From NCBI RefSeq assembly GCF_023898315.1, contig NC_064625.1:100798269-100862268 (forward strand): a DNA stretch of 64,000 nucleotides, read 5' to 3'. Source of the stretch: Schistocerca nitens (lineage: Eukaryota > Arthropoda > Insecta > Orthoptera > Acrididae). Below the pieces are notes generated by a model. The model searched no databases. It saw only the letters and a program-made list of their open reading frames with translations, and was not told where the DNA came from. Made by a program: the position numbers and the translations under genes. Of this stretch, positions 45,170 to 56,125 are shown piece after piece (position 1 is the first letter of the stretch; each line of letters begins with the position of its first letter).

Positions 45170-46070
45170 TTACAATACTGTCACAATGCACTTGACTAAT
45201 GTTGTTGAATAACCATGTCTAATGTGAAAACAGTCGCCTAGCAAAGTCAACGTCCTGGAGTGAGGGGTGTGACAATCTTCTTGTATGGATGATGGGATGC
45301 TGAGAGCAAGTCTCCAATTGAAGACTTAATAATGCATTCAGTGCCTAGCCCAGTCCATTCGCTCTGACAGCAGTATGTGGGCGAGCTTTATCTTGTTGGA
45401 AAACACCTGCTGGAATGCCGTTCATGCTTGGCAGCACAAGTTGAATCTCCAGATGTACAAATTTGCAGTCAATGGGCCTGCTATCATACAAAATTGCAGC
45501 CGAGACCATAACTCAAGATAGAGGTATAGTGTGTTTAGCACGCAGCAGACAGATTGGTTGGAGGCCCTCAACTGGCATCATCCTAACCAACACACAGCAA
45601 TTACTGGCACTGAGACGGAACCGGCTTTCATCAGAAAACACAACAGACCTCCACCCTGCCCTCCAATGAGATTTTGATTGATCATTTATCCTCAAAAGTG
45701 GAGTGGTTTGAGGTCAACAGAATGCACACTACAGAGCATTTCATTTGCAGCTACCCTTAAAGTAATCAATTTGTAGCAGTTCTTTGACTCACTGTGGTGC
45801 CAACTGCAGCTCAAATTGTTCCTGCTGGTGCAATACAATGTGCCAGAGCCATACACTGAATACGACAGTCTTCCCTCTCGGTACTGCCACGCGGTCACCT
45901 GGAGCCCCGTCTCCTTGCGACTGCACACTCTCGTGACCACCGCTGTCAGTAATCGTGGACAGAGGCTACATTGCTGCCTAGTCTTTCTGCATTGTCACAG
46001 AAGGAACATCCGACTTCTAGTGGTCCTACTACACAACCTTATTCAGTGATGTGTTGATACTGGTATCTTT
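45170..46070 (-). pseudogene. Tc1-like transposase fragment, minus strand, inserted in the outer mariner
   Basis: On the minus strand, SHWRAGWRSVVFSDESRFRL at about 45680 gives the first catalytic Asp; further on come VMVSAAIL, PIDCKFVHLEIQLVLPSMNG, GVFQQDKARPHTAVRANGLG, the second Asp block. The last catalytic block is only faintly readable. Upstream (right) the DNA-binding part is degraded. A possible inverted end pair, ACAATACTGTCACAATGC at the left and a loose match at about 46060, is weak. Different family from copies A, B and C. Confidence 0.7.
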
Positions 46071-47810
46071 TTCACCTTAAAGGCATTTTTATCTAACATC
46101 AACTCACCACATCCAATCTCAAAGGTAATTAATGCTCATAAGTGTTAGAGCATGTATTTAAAGCAAACCTGATTCACATCCTCATAGTAGTGCTACTAGT
46201 GCCACTCTTATACAACTGTTATGTGGTACAACTCCTCATCACTGTTGTGATTTTTTTTCCCCCACCAGAGTATTTGCGGAACGTAATATGGTGGAAGGAA
46301 ATGGTTCTGTGGGGCCAGTGGTGCTGCCCGCTGGCCTGTGCAGGTACCGTGACCATGGCCTGGCGGTGAATGCGATCTTCCACAGGACTTCACTTTCAAA
46401 ATTCTGCTAGCAGAAGAAGAGCCATGCTGGCAGCAGTTGCGCTGGTAAGTGATTGTGCTGGCGTTCCTTAGCACCACTGCAACTTCTGTATCTGCCTGAT
46501 CGCATTGGACAAGTAACAGATGTACCACCATGACCCCGACAAAAGTGAGCAGCGGGAGGATCTGGATTCGTCACCACCAAAAACGTGGATGACCTGACCA
46601 TCGTCGACCAAAGTGATGCTGAATCTTTTTGGGACTGCCATATTGTGGTGTGGACAGCAAGTACACTCATAAGGGCTAAACTATCCCAGGAGAATACTAC
46701 CGAAATCTCCTGACAAAGTTACAGATGGCTTCGAGATGGAGCACTGAGGGAAGCTGTCCGAGGGGATGTTTTTACCCGATGACAATGCCCCCAACCCATT
46801 CTGTACATGACACAAAACTGCACGCTGCTTCTCTGGGTCATCAAATTTTGCCTTCCTTCAATATTCTCCTGATATAGCATCCAGTGACTACATCCTCGAT
46901 TCAAATGAAGAAACTACCACATGGCAGGCATTTCCAAAATGACAATAAGATGATTTTCGAATTGGAACAAAACTTGAACAGCCAAAATGCAAACTCCTCC
47001 AATCAATGTCTCCAGCAAGTCATCTATTGTTAGGAAATACTGGGTTGGTGCATAAGTTCACAGCATTTTCCCACAAGTTTAGTAAACATAACAGATATAC
47101 AGGAAATAACAGAGACTTAATTCATCAGTAATATATTCTCCTTCACTACTTATAATAGTCTGCCAATGCTGGGTTAACTTTCTGATTCCACAGCTGTAGA
47201 CATTACATGGTTCTGTGGTGAAGAATTCATAAAGCCAAGTTCAGAGCACATTTTCAGGTGGAAAAGAAGTTCCTCGAAGGTCGCTCGATAGAGGGCGGAA
47301 AGGGTGTAAATTTGAGGACACTCCTGTATAGAGCATTTTGTCAGTCTACCAGAATGCAGATGAGCATTATTGTGGAGTCGCATCAATTTAAGCAGTCTTC
47401 CTAATCACTGATGTCAGACTGTGTCTGCAAGACCTCTCAATTGCTGACAATAAGTGTCAACAGTGACGGATACACCTCAGGGAAGCAATTTGTAGAACCA
47501 CACACCAACGCTGTTCCACTAGATGCATAGCATTATCTTTTGTGGATGTGCACAGGTTTTTGTACAGGGAGTCGCTGCTTTGTCTGCACTCAACCATTCT
47601 TTTCTTCTCCTTACGTTAGCACATACAAGGGGAGGCCGCCAATTGTGAAATTCAGATTCGATTCATACTGCGCATAATAAAAGCTCATGGCCAGAGGTAT
47701 AATGTGGCAAAGCACCAAGATGCACTTCTCAGCCGTTGTCAAGAAAATCGACAGTTAAAAGAAACCATTGCGGTGAAATACTCTCTACGATTAACAGTTT
47801 TCCACAGCGT

Positions 47811-47872
47811 CGTGGCGCAGCGGTAAGCGCTCGGGTTTGTAATCCGAAGGTCGCCGGATCGAATCTCGCAGC
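47811..47872 (+). repeat. tRNA-Thr-like sequence in the left arm
   Basis: GCGTCGTGGCGCAGCGGTAA forms the D-arm side, followed by a 5-bp anticodon stem TCGGG/TCCGA around TTTGTAA (anticodon TGT), and GGTCGCCGGATCGAATC as the T-arm region. The acceptor stem is not closed, so it is a tRNA-derived fragment, not a working tRNA gene. It may once have served as an RNA polymerase III promoter. Confidence 0.7.
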
Positions 47873-47910
47873 ATGCAACTTTTTTTTGTATTTATTTTTT
47901 GTAATTCAAA

Positions 47911-47978
<68 letters not shown>

Positions 47979-48172
47979 TAATAGAGGGAAACATTCCACG
48001 TAGTAAAAATTATTCTAAAAACAAAGATGACGTGACTTACCAAATGAAAGTGCTGGCAGGTCGACAGACACACAAACATACACACAAAATTCTAGCTTTC
48101 GCAACCAACGGTTGCCTCGTCAGGAAAGAGGGAAGGAGAGATGTCTGCTTGTGTCTGTATATGTGTGGATGG

Positions 48173-48213
<41 letters not shown>

Positions 48214-48442
48214 CCCGTCCTTTTTTCCCCCTAAGGTAAGTCTTTCCGCTCCCGGGATTGGAATGACTCCTTACCCTCTCCCTTAAAACCCAAACCCTTT
48301 CGTCTTTCCCTCTCCTTCCCTCTTTCCTGACGAGGCAACCGTTGGTTGCGAAAGCTAGAATTTTGTGTGTATGTTTCTGTTTGTTTGTGTGTCTGTCGAC
48401 CTGCCAGCACTTTCATTTGGTAAGTCACATCATCTTTGTTTT

Positions 48443-48480
<38 letters not shown>

Positions 48481-48522
48481 AATTACAAAAAACTAATAAT
48501 AAAAAAAATTGCATGGTGCGAG

Positions 48523-48585
48523 ATTCGATACGGCGACCTTCGGATTACGAACCCGAGCGCTTACCGCTGCGCCACGACGCTGTAG
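48523..48585 (-). repeat. tRNA-Thr-like sequence in the right arm
   Basis: Inverted counterpart of the left-arm copy, with loop TTCGTAA (anticodon CGT) instead of TTTGTAA and the same D-arm. The one-base anticodon change is the kind of drift seen elsewhere between the arms. Confidence 0.7.
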
Positions 48586-49478
48586 GAAACTACTAATCGT
48601 AGAGAGTATTTCACCGCAACGGTTTCTTTTAACTGTCGATTTTCTCGACAACGGCTGAGAAGTGCATCTTGGTGCTTTGCCACATTACACCTCTGGCCAT
48701 GAGCTTTAATTATGCGCAGTATGAATCGAATCTGAATTTCGCAATTGGCGGCCTCCCCTTGATAGACACCATTTTTCAAGAGCAGTAATGATACAGGATA
48801 GGAATGGTTGGTGTTGTTCATGAGCCAGTTGATGATGAGCAAGCAAAGATGCACATATGGTCACCCGTGGGTTTTTGTCATTTTGGCTTAGAGCAAGTGG
48901 TAACCACACACCCAATTTTTGAGCCTTCTCCACTGTGTGCAATCGTCGACGATGGTGCTACGATCACCGTTCATCATATATGGCAGTTCTAGAGTACACT
49001 GATGTGGATCATTGAGGATTAATGTGTTTAAACGATTTTTGTCAAACCATAAAGGCCTTCCTGTATGTGGAGAGTCAACAATCTTATTTAAAACTAGAAA
49101 ACCATTTTCTTGCCATGCTCTGTCTGATGACATTATCCCCTTACACACTGCAAATGATTCTGGCTGTCTCCACTGCTGTCACCCCTCTATTGAATTCAGA
49201 CAGAAGAATATGTCAGAAATGCTTCAATTTCTCCACTTCGCAAGGCATTTTCTAGCACCTACAGCTCTACTAAATATCTTCAAATGACAAAGAAAACAAT
49301 GTGTACACAAAAATAGCAACAGTGAACTACAAATAAAAAATGACCATCGAAAAATAAACCCGTAGCAAACAGTATACCAACTGGCAAAACAAAAATGCTA
49401 TGAACTTATGCACAAACCTAATATGCAGAGAAGGACTAGCATTTGAGATGGTAATTAAAACTTTGTGACTACCCTTCA

Positions 49479-49806
49479 TACTATAAATTTACAAAAATGG
49501 CTGTGTTTTGTACCAAACATGTCGTCCTTGATTTTACGGGCTTGAACGACTGATGCTCTCAGCTCCTTGGCCACGTCATGTGCAAGTTTGACTAACTGTA
49601 ACAAATAAAAACACACACAGAAGGGCGTGAATTGGAAAAGTACAGCCTTTGATTACAAAACTAGTGTTGTATTGCAATAATTATGATTTTTTTAAACAAT
49701 AGAATGACAGAATGTCAGTACAAATTGATGATAAAATTAGGAAAGTGATTAATGAACATAATACAGTGACAGCAGTTTTATAGTGAGTACTCATCCCAAC
49801 AAAATA
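49479..49806. other. Unassigned spacer
   Basis: No feature recognised between the outer mariner and the next one. Confidence 0.45.
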
Positions 49807-49982
49807 TGAGGGTAATCCCAAAAGTAAGGTCTCCTATATTTTTTTTATAAGTACAAAGACCTGTTTATTTCTACAATGGTTTACATCAGTTTGCAGCTTG
49901 AACATTTAGCTATTTTTTGACATAATCACCATTTCTGTCGATGCATTTTTGTACACGCTGTGGCCGTTTTTGTATGCCCAAG

Positions 49983-50796
49983 TGTTGTGTACATAGTTCC
50001 GCGTAGTCAGCGTGTACACACCTTTCCCAATAGAGCGCGCCTCGCTAAGCGCAACAGCACAGGCGCAGCGCTCGTCCATCTCCGCACTACGAGATGGCGC
50101 TGTCTTAGACACGGACCAAATTCTGCTTCCGCCGATCCGCATATTAATACGTAACGCAGCCAATGAGATTGCTGCTAACGTAGAACCTTTTCTCCTTGCG
50201 GATCACACTCGCGCAGTGATACCTGAACACGCGAGGTATTATAACGAGTGTACAGGCCTCCGATTAGTCAGTCTGCATCAGTCTGTATTAGTCTGCATTT
50301 GTCTGTACCTCTATAGTCAAGTTTCAGTCTGCGCCTAATAAGTTTATCATATTCCTGTACATAGCCGTGAAGAGAAATGTATAGACACTTTGTCAAGTAT
50401 CAGAGATATGTGAGAATAAGATTAACGTACCAAGACCAAGAATGGAGAGCTGCATCAAACCAGTCTCAGGACAACAACAACAACAACCAAGACCAAAGGA
50501 CCCTCAGATTGTCAATTGTAAACAGCATCCAGAATCGAGTTACGTAATATCTATGATTTTTATTATTTTAATAAATGTGTGTGAAAATTAATCAAGTTCT
50601 GTTTAAAGTTGGTCACCGTCAATCTGCTACTCTAAGCGTGCAAGTGGCATTTCTATCGTCTGACCTAACGGCAGAAGATAAACATGCCACAATAAGACCA
50701 CGAGACATATTGTTGACACTCACCTACTTCGTTAGAGTGACAATTCAAATAATCTGATGGTGTGTGTACCGAAGGTCTTACAGTACGCACACCACA
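49983..50796. repeat. Solo LTR of an endogenous LTR retrotransposon
   Basis: An 814-bp block starts TGTTGTGTACATA and ends GTACGCACACCACA, imperfect short inverted ends of the LTR type, and interrupts the mariner coding sequence between codons that are adjacent in the other half. CCAAG (49978-49982) and CCATG (50797-50801) are the probable 5-bp target duplication, one base changed. No internal retroviral-type genes are present, as expected after recombination between two LTRs. Family not determined; younger than the mariner it sits in. Confidence 0.75.
50440..50485 (+). mobile_element. 46-bp RTE-like LINE insertion inside the solo LTR
   Basis: The segment GAGAGCTGCATCAAACCAGT and a (CAA)n tail matches the last bases of the RTE-like LINE seen at 28.1 kb. 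ACCAAGACCAA is repeated exactly at 50429-50439 and 50486-50496, the target duplication. This is an extreme 5' truncation. Confidence 0.88.
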
Positions 50797-51383
50797 CCAT
50801 GTCATACCAGCTCGCCGCCATGCTGTTCAGAAATTTATGAACCTCTTCTTTCACCTCATCGTTGGAGCTGAATCGCTTTCTGGCCAAATGTTCTTTTAAC
50901 CTAGGGAACAGGTGATAGTCACTGGGTGCCAAGTCAGGACTATAGGGTGGGTGGGTGATTATGTTCCACTGAAACTGTTGCAGGAGAGCAACAGTTTGCT
51001 GAGCGATGTGTGGGTGAGCATTGTCATGGAGAACGTGTATGCCCTTGCTCAACATTCCTCTTCTCTGGTCCTGAATTGCCCGTTTGAGTATTTTCAGAGT
51101 TTCAGAGTACCTGTCAGCGTTACTTGTGGTCCCAGCAATTCAGCTTCAATGACGAGGTGAAAAAAGAGGTTCATAACTTTCTGAACAGCATGGTGGCGAG
51201 CTGGTATGACATGGCATACAAAAACTGTCACAGCGCCTACAAAAATGCATCGACAGAAATGGTGATTATGTTGAAAAATAGCTAAATATTCAAGTTGTAA
51301 ACTGGTGTAAACCATTGTAGAAATAAACAGGTCTAAGTACTTATTAAAAACTAGGAGACCTTACTTTTGGGATTACCCTTGTA

Positions 51384-52147
51384 ACTACTTTTGGTGACAT
51401 ATGTTCTAAATTGTATATAATTAGAAAAGGCAAATGACAGTCTTGTTCATGCTCAAATTGTCAGTAGAACTAAATCTCCAAAACTCAAACTGACATACTT
51501 TCAGATCTATTTTGTAGCATAATGTTAGTCAATTTCAGTGAGTATTGTAGAAACAATGCATGTGTTGTTGATCACATTGTGGGAAACAATGAAACTGTGT
51601 AAAATATACAAATTGTCAGGCACATTTTCACTTGTGTTTTGGTAGACATTTGCTATTTTGCTTTGGTAGAATTCAGATGGATTCAGCTGAACCACTCACC
51701 CTCTGCTTCACGCAAAGCCTAGCATCGATGCACATCAGCTTGTTTCCTATTAGAAGCACAATGGTTTTCACAGTGGAATTTTATGTCCTCATTTGACACA
51801 ATGGTCCACAATTATTCTAGCATGACATTTGGTTTAATGACATGTATTAATGGGAACAGGAAACATGGAGAATAGCCAGTGCTCCATCAGTGACTGAGCA
51901 GTGCTGCTTTTATGGCAGAACATATAGCAGGCAGACAGACAGACATGTGGCTCACATGATGAGAAGTAAAGGGCAACCCAGGCAAGGAAGACTAGCAAAC
52001 AAATATTTACAGATCTGACAGGTACTAGAACACACAGCAGCTGGCAGTTTCTTGTAATACCACAGCACAGTAAAATAATTTGTCATATTAAACTTTATGC
52101 CGATCTGTTGAAATGTCTCAGAAGTGGTACTGAACCAGGGAGTATTA
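51384..52147. other. Unassigned spacer
   Basis: No gene or element recognised; short frames only. Confidence 0.45.
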
Positions 52148-53537
52148 CACTTCTGGCCATTAAAATTGCTACACCAAGAAGAAATGCAGATGATAAACGG
52201 GCATTCATTGGCCAAATATATTATACTAGAACTGACATGTGATTACATTTTCACGCAATTTGGGTGAATAGATCCTGAGAAATCAGCACCCAGAACAACC
52301 AACTCTGGCCGTAATAACGGCCTTGATATGCTTGGACACTGAATCAAACAGAGCTTGGATGGTGTGTACAGGTACAGCTGCCCATGCAGCTTCAACACGA
52401 TACCACAGTTCATCAAGAGTAGTGACTGGCGTATTCTGACGAGCCAGTTGCTCGGCCACCATTGTCCAGACGTTTTCAATTGGTGAGAGATCTGGAGAAT
52501 GTGCTGGCCAGGGCAGCAGTCGAACATTTTCTGTATCCAGAAAGGTCTGTAGAGGACCTGCAACATGCGGTCGTGCACTATCCTGCTGAAATGTAGGGTT
52601 TCGCAGGGATTGAATGAAGGGTAGAGCCACGGGTCGTAACACATCTGAAATGTAATATCCACTGTTCAAATGCCGTCAGTGCGAACAAGAGGTGACAGAG
52701 ACGTGTAACCAATGGCACCCCATACCATCACGCCGGGTGATATGCCAGTATGGCAATGGCGAATACACGCTTCCAATGTGCATTCACCGCAATGTCGCCA
52801 AACACAGATGTGACCATCATGATGCTGTAAACAGAACCTGGATTCATCCGAAAATATGACATTCTGCCATTTGTGCACCCAGGTTCGTCGTTGAGTACAC
52901 CATCGCAGGCACTCCTGTCTGTGATGCAGCGCCAAGGGTAACTGCAGCCGCGGTCTCCGAGTTGATAGTCCATGCTGCTGTAAACGTCATTGAATTGTTC
53001 ATGCAGATGGTGGTTTTCTTGCAAACGTCCCCATCTGTTGAATCTGGGATCGTGACGTGGCTGCTCGATCCGTTACAGTCATGCGGATAAGATGCCTGTC
53101 ATCTCGACTGCTAGTGATACGAGGCCGTTGGGATCCAGCACGGCGTTACGTATTACCCTCCTGAACCCACCGATTCCATATTCTGCCAACAGTCATTGGA
53201 TATCAACCAACACGAGCAGCAATGTCGTGATACGATAAACCGCAATCACGACAGGCTACAATCCAACCTTTATCAATGTCGGTAACGTGATGGTATGCAT
53301 TTCTCTTCCTCACACAAAGCATCACAACAACATTTCACCATGCAACGCCGGTCAACTGCTGTTTGTGTATGAGAAATCGGTTGGAAACTTTCCTCATGTC
53401 AGCATGTTGTAGGTGTCACCACCGGTGCCAACCTTGTGTGAATGCTCTGAAAAGCTAATCATTTGCATATCACAGCATCTTCTTGCTGTCTGTAGCATGT
53501 CATCTTAGTGGTGTAGCAATTTTAATGGCCAGTAGTT
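52148..53537 (-). mobile_element. Tc1-like transposon copy C, complete ends, minus strand
   Basis: Ends CTTCTGGCCATTAAAATTGC and GCAATTTTAATGGCCAGTAG are inverted, with TA on both sides (52146-52147, 53538-53539); 1390 bp. The minus strand encodes the same protein as copies A and B. Readable blocks: RTWVHKWQNVIFSDESRFCL (about 52860), ISPGVMVWGAIGYTSLSPLV, NPTFQQDSARPHVAGPLQTF, RLLPWPAHSPDLSPIENVW and MVAEQLARQNTPVTTLDELW. The second catalytic block has QDS instead of QDN next to the Asp, but all three catalytic positions are kept. At least three frame changes, including one near 52667 and several in the N-terminal DNA-binding region, which is only partly readable. Confidence 0.9.
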
Positions 53538-53539
53538 TA

Positions 53540-54100
53540 GTATTTTGGCTCTACAAATGGTCATCAATCAGTCTTTACTGTTACTGACTGCACAGGATAC
53601 CAACAGATCAGGTAACACATATTTAGCACATTTTCCTTGCCTGATGTGTCCCTTCTCACAGGCCACCCGTCACCACACCGTATGTCTGCTATCAATGCCC
53701 AAAAGTGCTGCCAATTTGCTGATGGGATACTGACCCTACCTCTGCCTTTCCAACAAGTGATACTTGCAAATGATACAACTATATAATAAATTTGTATACA
53801 GGGAGGGATGACACATGTCTTCAAGATGGGACAGCAATCACAGTAACTGGCCTGATATTAACATTCTGCGTATTGTTGGCCACGCTGGAGAAACATGTCA
53901 CCTAGGAGTAGACATTGAACTACAACAATGATTGTACAGACTTTGAAAGACAAACAAACATTGTATTATAATTATTATTTGCATCTGGTAGTCACATTCA
54001 CATTCTGAATTGTGAAGTTGTTGCTAATGTACTCAAAGAATTAAGCATTTGCTGTGGAAAGATCATTGTTCTCAATCTTAAGAATGTGTGACACACATAT
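53540..54100. other. Unassigned spacer
   Basis: No gene or element recognised in the roughly 560 bp between Tc1 copy C and the following mariner remnant. Confidence 0.45.
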
Positions 54101-54104
54101 ATGA

Positions 54105-54640
54105 GGGTTGGAACTTTAATAGTGGCAACTATTTATTTACAGCTTGTACGAAATAGATACGTGTTTCAAAGTTTGACTGACCTTCAACGTAGTCACCAGC
54201 ATTGTGTATAACCCGTTGCCAGCGATGTAGAAGCCAAAGGATACTCTTAGCAGTGCCAACTGTGTTGACAGTTCGAGCGGAGCACTCTATTGCCCGACAA
54301 ATTTGTAGCAGTTCTTAAGCAAATGCCGTGAAGTGTTTCTTTCAGTTAGAAATCAAGTTGAACTTACAAGGCCTTAAGTCAGGGCAGTGCAGTAGGTGGT
54401 ATAGCACTTAGCAGCCCTATCAGTTAAACAAATCAGTAACAGCTTGCACTGTACATGCTTCAGCATTGTCCTGCAAAATGATGGTCAGGTCCTGCAGAAA
54501 GTGTCATCACTTCTGTCTCTATGCTGTTTATTTTTGGAACGCGGCCTACGAATAGCTTAGAGACAGAACTGATGACACTTTCTGCAGGACCTGACCATCA
54601 TTTTGCAGGACAGTGCTCAAGCACGTACACTGCAAACTAC
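54105..54640 (-). pseudogene. Mariner remnant with an inverted duplication
   Basis: The left end GGTTGGAACTTTAATAGTGG looks like a mariner terminus. On the minus strand: LQDNAEACTVQAVTDLFN (second catalytic block), CPDLRPCKFNLISN (third block), LHRWQRVIHNAGDYVEGQ, the C-terminus with stop near the end. Between about 54467 and 54615 the sequence turns back on itself: GTCCTGCAAAATGATGGTCA is matched by TGACCATCATTTTGCAGGAC, a stem of about 60 bp with a 35-bp loop. The N-terminal and first-Asp parts are gone. Confidence 0.75.
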
Positions 54641-56120
54641 GGTTTTATTAATTTTATATTTGTACTATGATTTTATTAATTTTGGTTCTTGACAATTTTA
54701 TTACACTTTCTTATTACTTTTATTCCTTGAGAATTGCATTTTACATTGCCTGTCTTGCTTTTATTTTTTGCCCTGTACCAGACCTATCTTAATTACTGCT
54801 ATGCATAAGCTGATGGTATTAGTGCTATTAGTAGCTGGTGGTATTTGGGATGAAACTTAGTTGGGCGACTATGTTGTTAGCTATTATTTCTTCGGTGGTC
54901 CCTCCTGCCCTCGCTATTAGATCCAGACGCGGCCACACAGGGGTCTCATAGTGGTTCGCGCAGCAGTCTTTTGAACGGTCTTGCTGGGCTTCCACAACAC
55001 GTGCCGGACTGGGCACTTGTTTGACAGGCTACTTTTGGGGTTCACAAATAAGCATTCTATGGCTTATAGGTCTTTATTTTAATTCCTTAAGCATATACCA
55101 CATGTCTAGTCATTCAAAGTGTGTGCATAGGTTACATTAGGCTGGTAATGTGTGCTTATTTGCTGTTACATTCAAGTTTCTTCGGTTAGGCTCCATTTAC
55201 ATGATGTGGTACTGATTTACTCAGAGAACCTTTTCATGCCTCACCCACACGGGATCTCGCATGCTATTTGATAAATGTGATGGATTTTTTACAGGACTAG
55301 TACAACTTTCTTGTATGCAATCAAGGAATAACCTGATGTTCACATTTTATTGGCACTTTTAATGTTAATTAATTTTATGAAGAATCCCTCTTATCTTTCT
55401 TGCTTTTTATTGCATCTGAAGATGGGATTTACATCTTGACACCTGGGTTGTTTGTATGATTTTATCCAAATAAAGGATTAGTCATGTACAACTGGAGTGG
55501 ATTTATTCATCATGAAAAATTTTAACCACAGTTGTGGATGTCCTGCAAAGGGTGTATTAAATGAAGTTATTCTTTACTGTCAACAGTATTTCCACTGGGC
55601 CCTTGCCCCCATCACAACCACCTTTACACTATTCAATGGCTGTGGATCTCTGAGCCTGTCACCAAGCCATATTGTGACAGCAGAAGGAGCAACAATGCCT
55701 ACAGTATCTCCATTGTGTGATGAATGCAATATTTTTGTTTTGTTTTGGTTGGCTACAAGGGTCATGGCAAGTCAGTGGGTTTAGCCAGGGGTTGAATTGC
55801 TCTTGTAAGTTCAGTAGGAGACAGGTGAACTCAAATCATATTTTGAGGGAGCTTAAATACAAGTGTTATTTTTCACTTGGTTAATGCGAGCAATACGGGT
55901 GTCAAGAGAAAGAGATGTGGCTCATTGCTGAATAGTATATATGCTGTTAATCAAAAGTAGTGATACAGCAGATTTTTGTTGTTTCAGTGTGTAGCAGTAA
56001 TTATGAGAAGCCATTCAGATGTGATTAATTGAGTGATAGTTAGAAGTAATATGGTAGTGTTACAGTTGTGTTCTTATCTTTTTCATTGGTAAGGGTTGAC
56101 GACCATCCACTGTTGGCAGT
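54641..56120. other. Unassigned stretch
   Basis: No confident feature. The phrase GCATCTGAAGATGGGATTTA near 55411 resembles the text often found at Penelope-like or LINE 3' ends, but no coding part supports it. Frames at 55497-55784 have no known motif. Confidence 0.35.
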
Positions 56121-56125
56121 AACTA

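Larger units (their letters stand above)
47636..48761. mobile_element. Foldback element with tRNA-Thr-like arms
   Basis: The whole element is a near-perfect palindrome: CAAGGGGAGGCCGCCAATTG at 47636 is matched by its complement ending at 48761, and the match runs inward through the tRNA-like segment and the CAACCAACGGTTGCCTCGTC / GACGAGGCAACCGTTGGTTG pair, leaving a central loop of about 150 bp. Each arm is over 450 bp and, by eye, more than 90 percent identical to the other. ATA flanks both sides (47633-47635 and 48762-48764), a 3-bp target duplication. It has no open frame of its own; (TG)n and (TA)n tracts lie in the arms and loop. Confidence 0.92.
47040..49418 (-). mobile_element. Mariner transposon, minus strand, split by a foldback element
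   Basis: Ends TTGGTGCATAAGTTCACAGC at the left and a GCTATGAACTTATGCACAAA match at the right are inverted. The minus-strand gene reads from about 49150: HTGRPLWFDKNRLNTLILND, HQCTLELPYMMNGDRSTIVD, QLAHEQHQPFLSCIITAL and EKWCL (first Asp replaced), is then cut by the foldback at 47636-48761, and resumes with ANVRRRKEWLSADKAAT, then MMRLHNNAHLHSGRLTKCSI (second Asp lost). Without the foldback it is about 1.25 kb, a normal mariner length. Catalytic residues are lost and frames shift several times. Confidence 0.87.
44473..49478 (+). mobile_element. Mariner-like element split by two later insertions (outer nest)
   Basis: The ends AGGGGTAGTCATAAAGTTTT (about 44476) and AAAACTTTGTGACTACCCTT (about 49457-49476) are inverted copies 5 kb apart. 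Right of the left end, 44640-45060 reads weakly like a mariner N-terminus (HFGKRQK-like, then SVCDSLHPTFAH-like text). The catalytic end returns at 46760-46910 as PDDNAP, HDTKLHAASLGHQILPS, PDIASSDYILDS-type blocks, i.e. the HDNAP and SPDLAPSDYHL regions of mariner. Between them lies a Tc1-like fragment (45170-46070), and before the right end a second mariner (47040-49418). Without the insertions the element would be about 1.7 kb. Many breaks; old. Confidence 0.6.
49807..51381. mobile_element. Palindromic mariner made of two C-terminal halves
   Basis: Both ends carry GGGTAATCCCAAAAGTAAGG in opposite orientation, flanked by TA (49805-49806, 51382-51383). The left half is minus strand: MLSKGIHVLHDNAHPHIAQQ, then THPPYSPDLAPSDYHLFPRL (two catalytic Asp) from 51055 to about 50800, then after a solo LTR the end of the gene (RVQKCIDRNGDYV, about 49950). 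The right half is plus strand: NSMVASWYDMAYKNCHSAYK and MVIMLKNS, again the C-terminus. So C-termini face outward at both ends and there is no N-terminus. The join is near 51145. Confidence 0.85.

Noticed and set aside
47811-47872. Functional tRNA-Thr gene
   Set aside because: Acceptor stem cannot be formed, and the same sequence is in both arms of a foldback element, so it is a tRNA-derived repeat.
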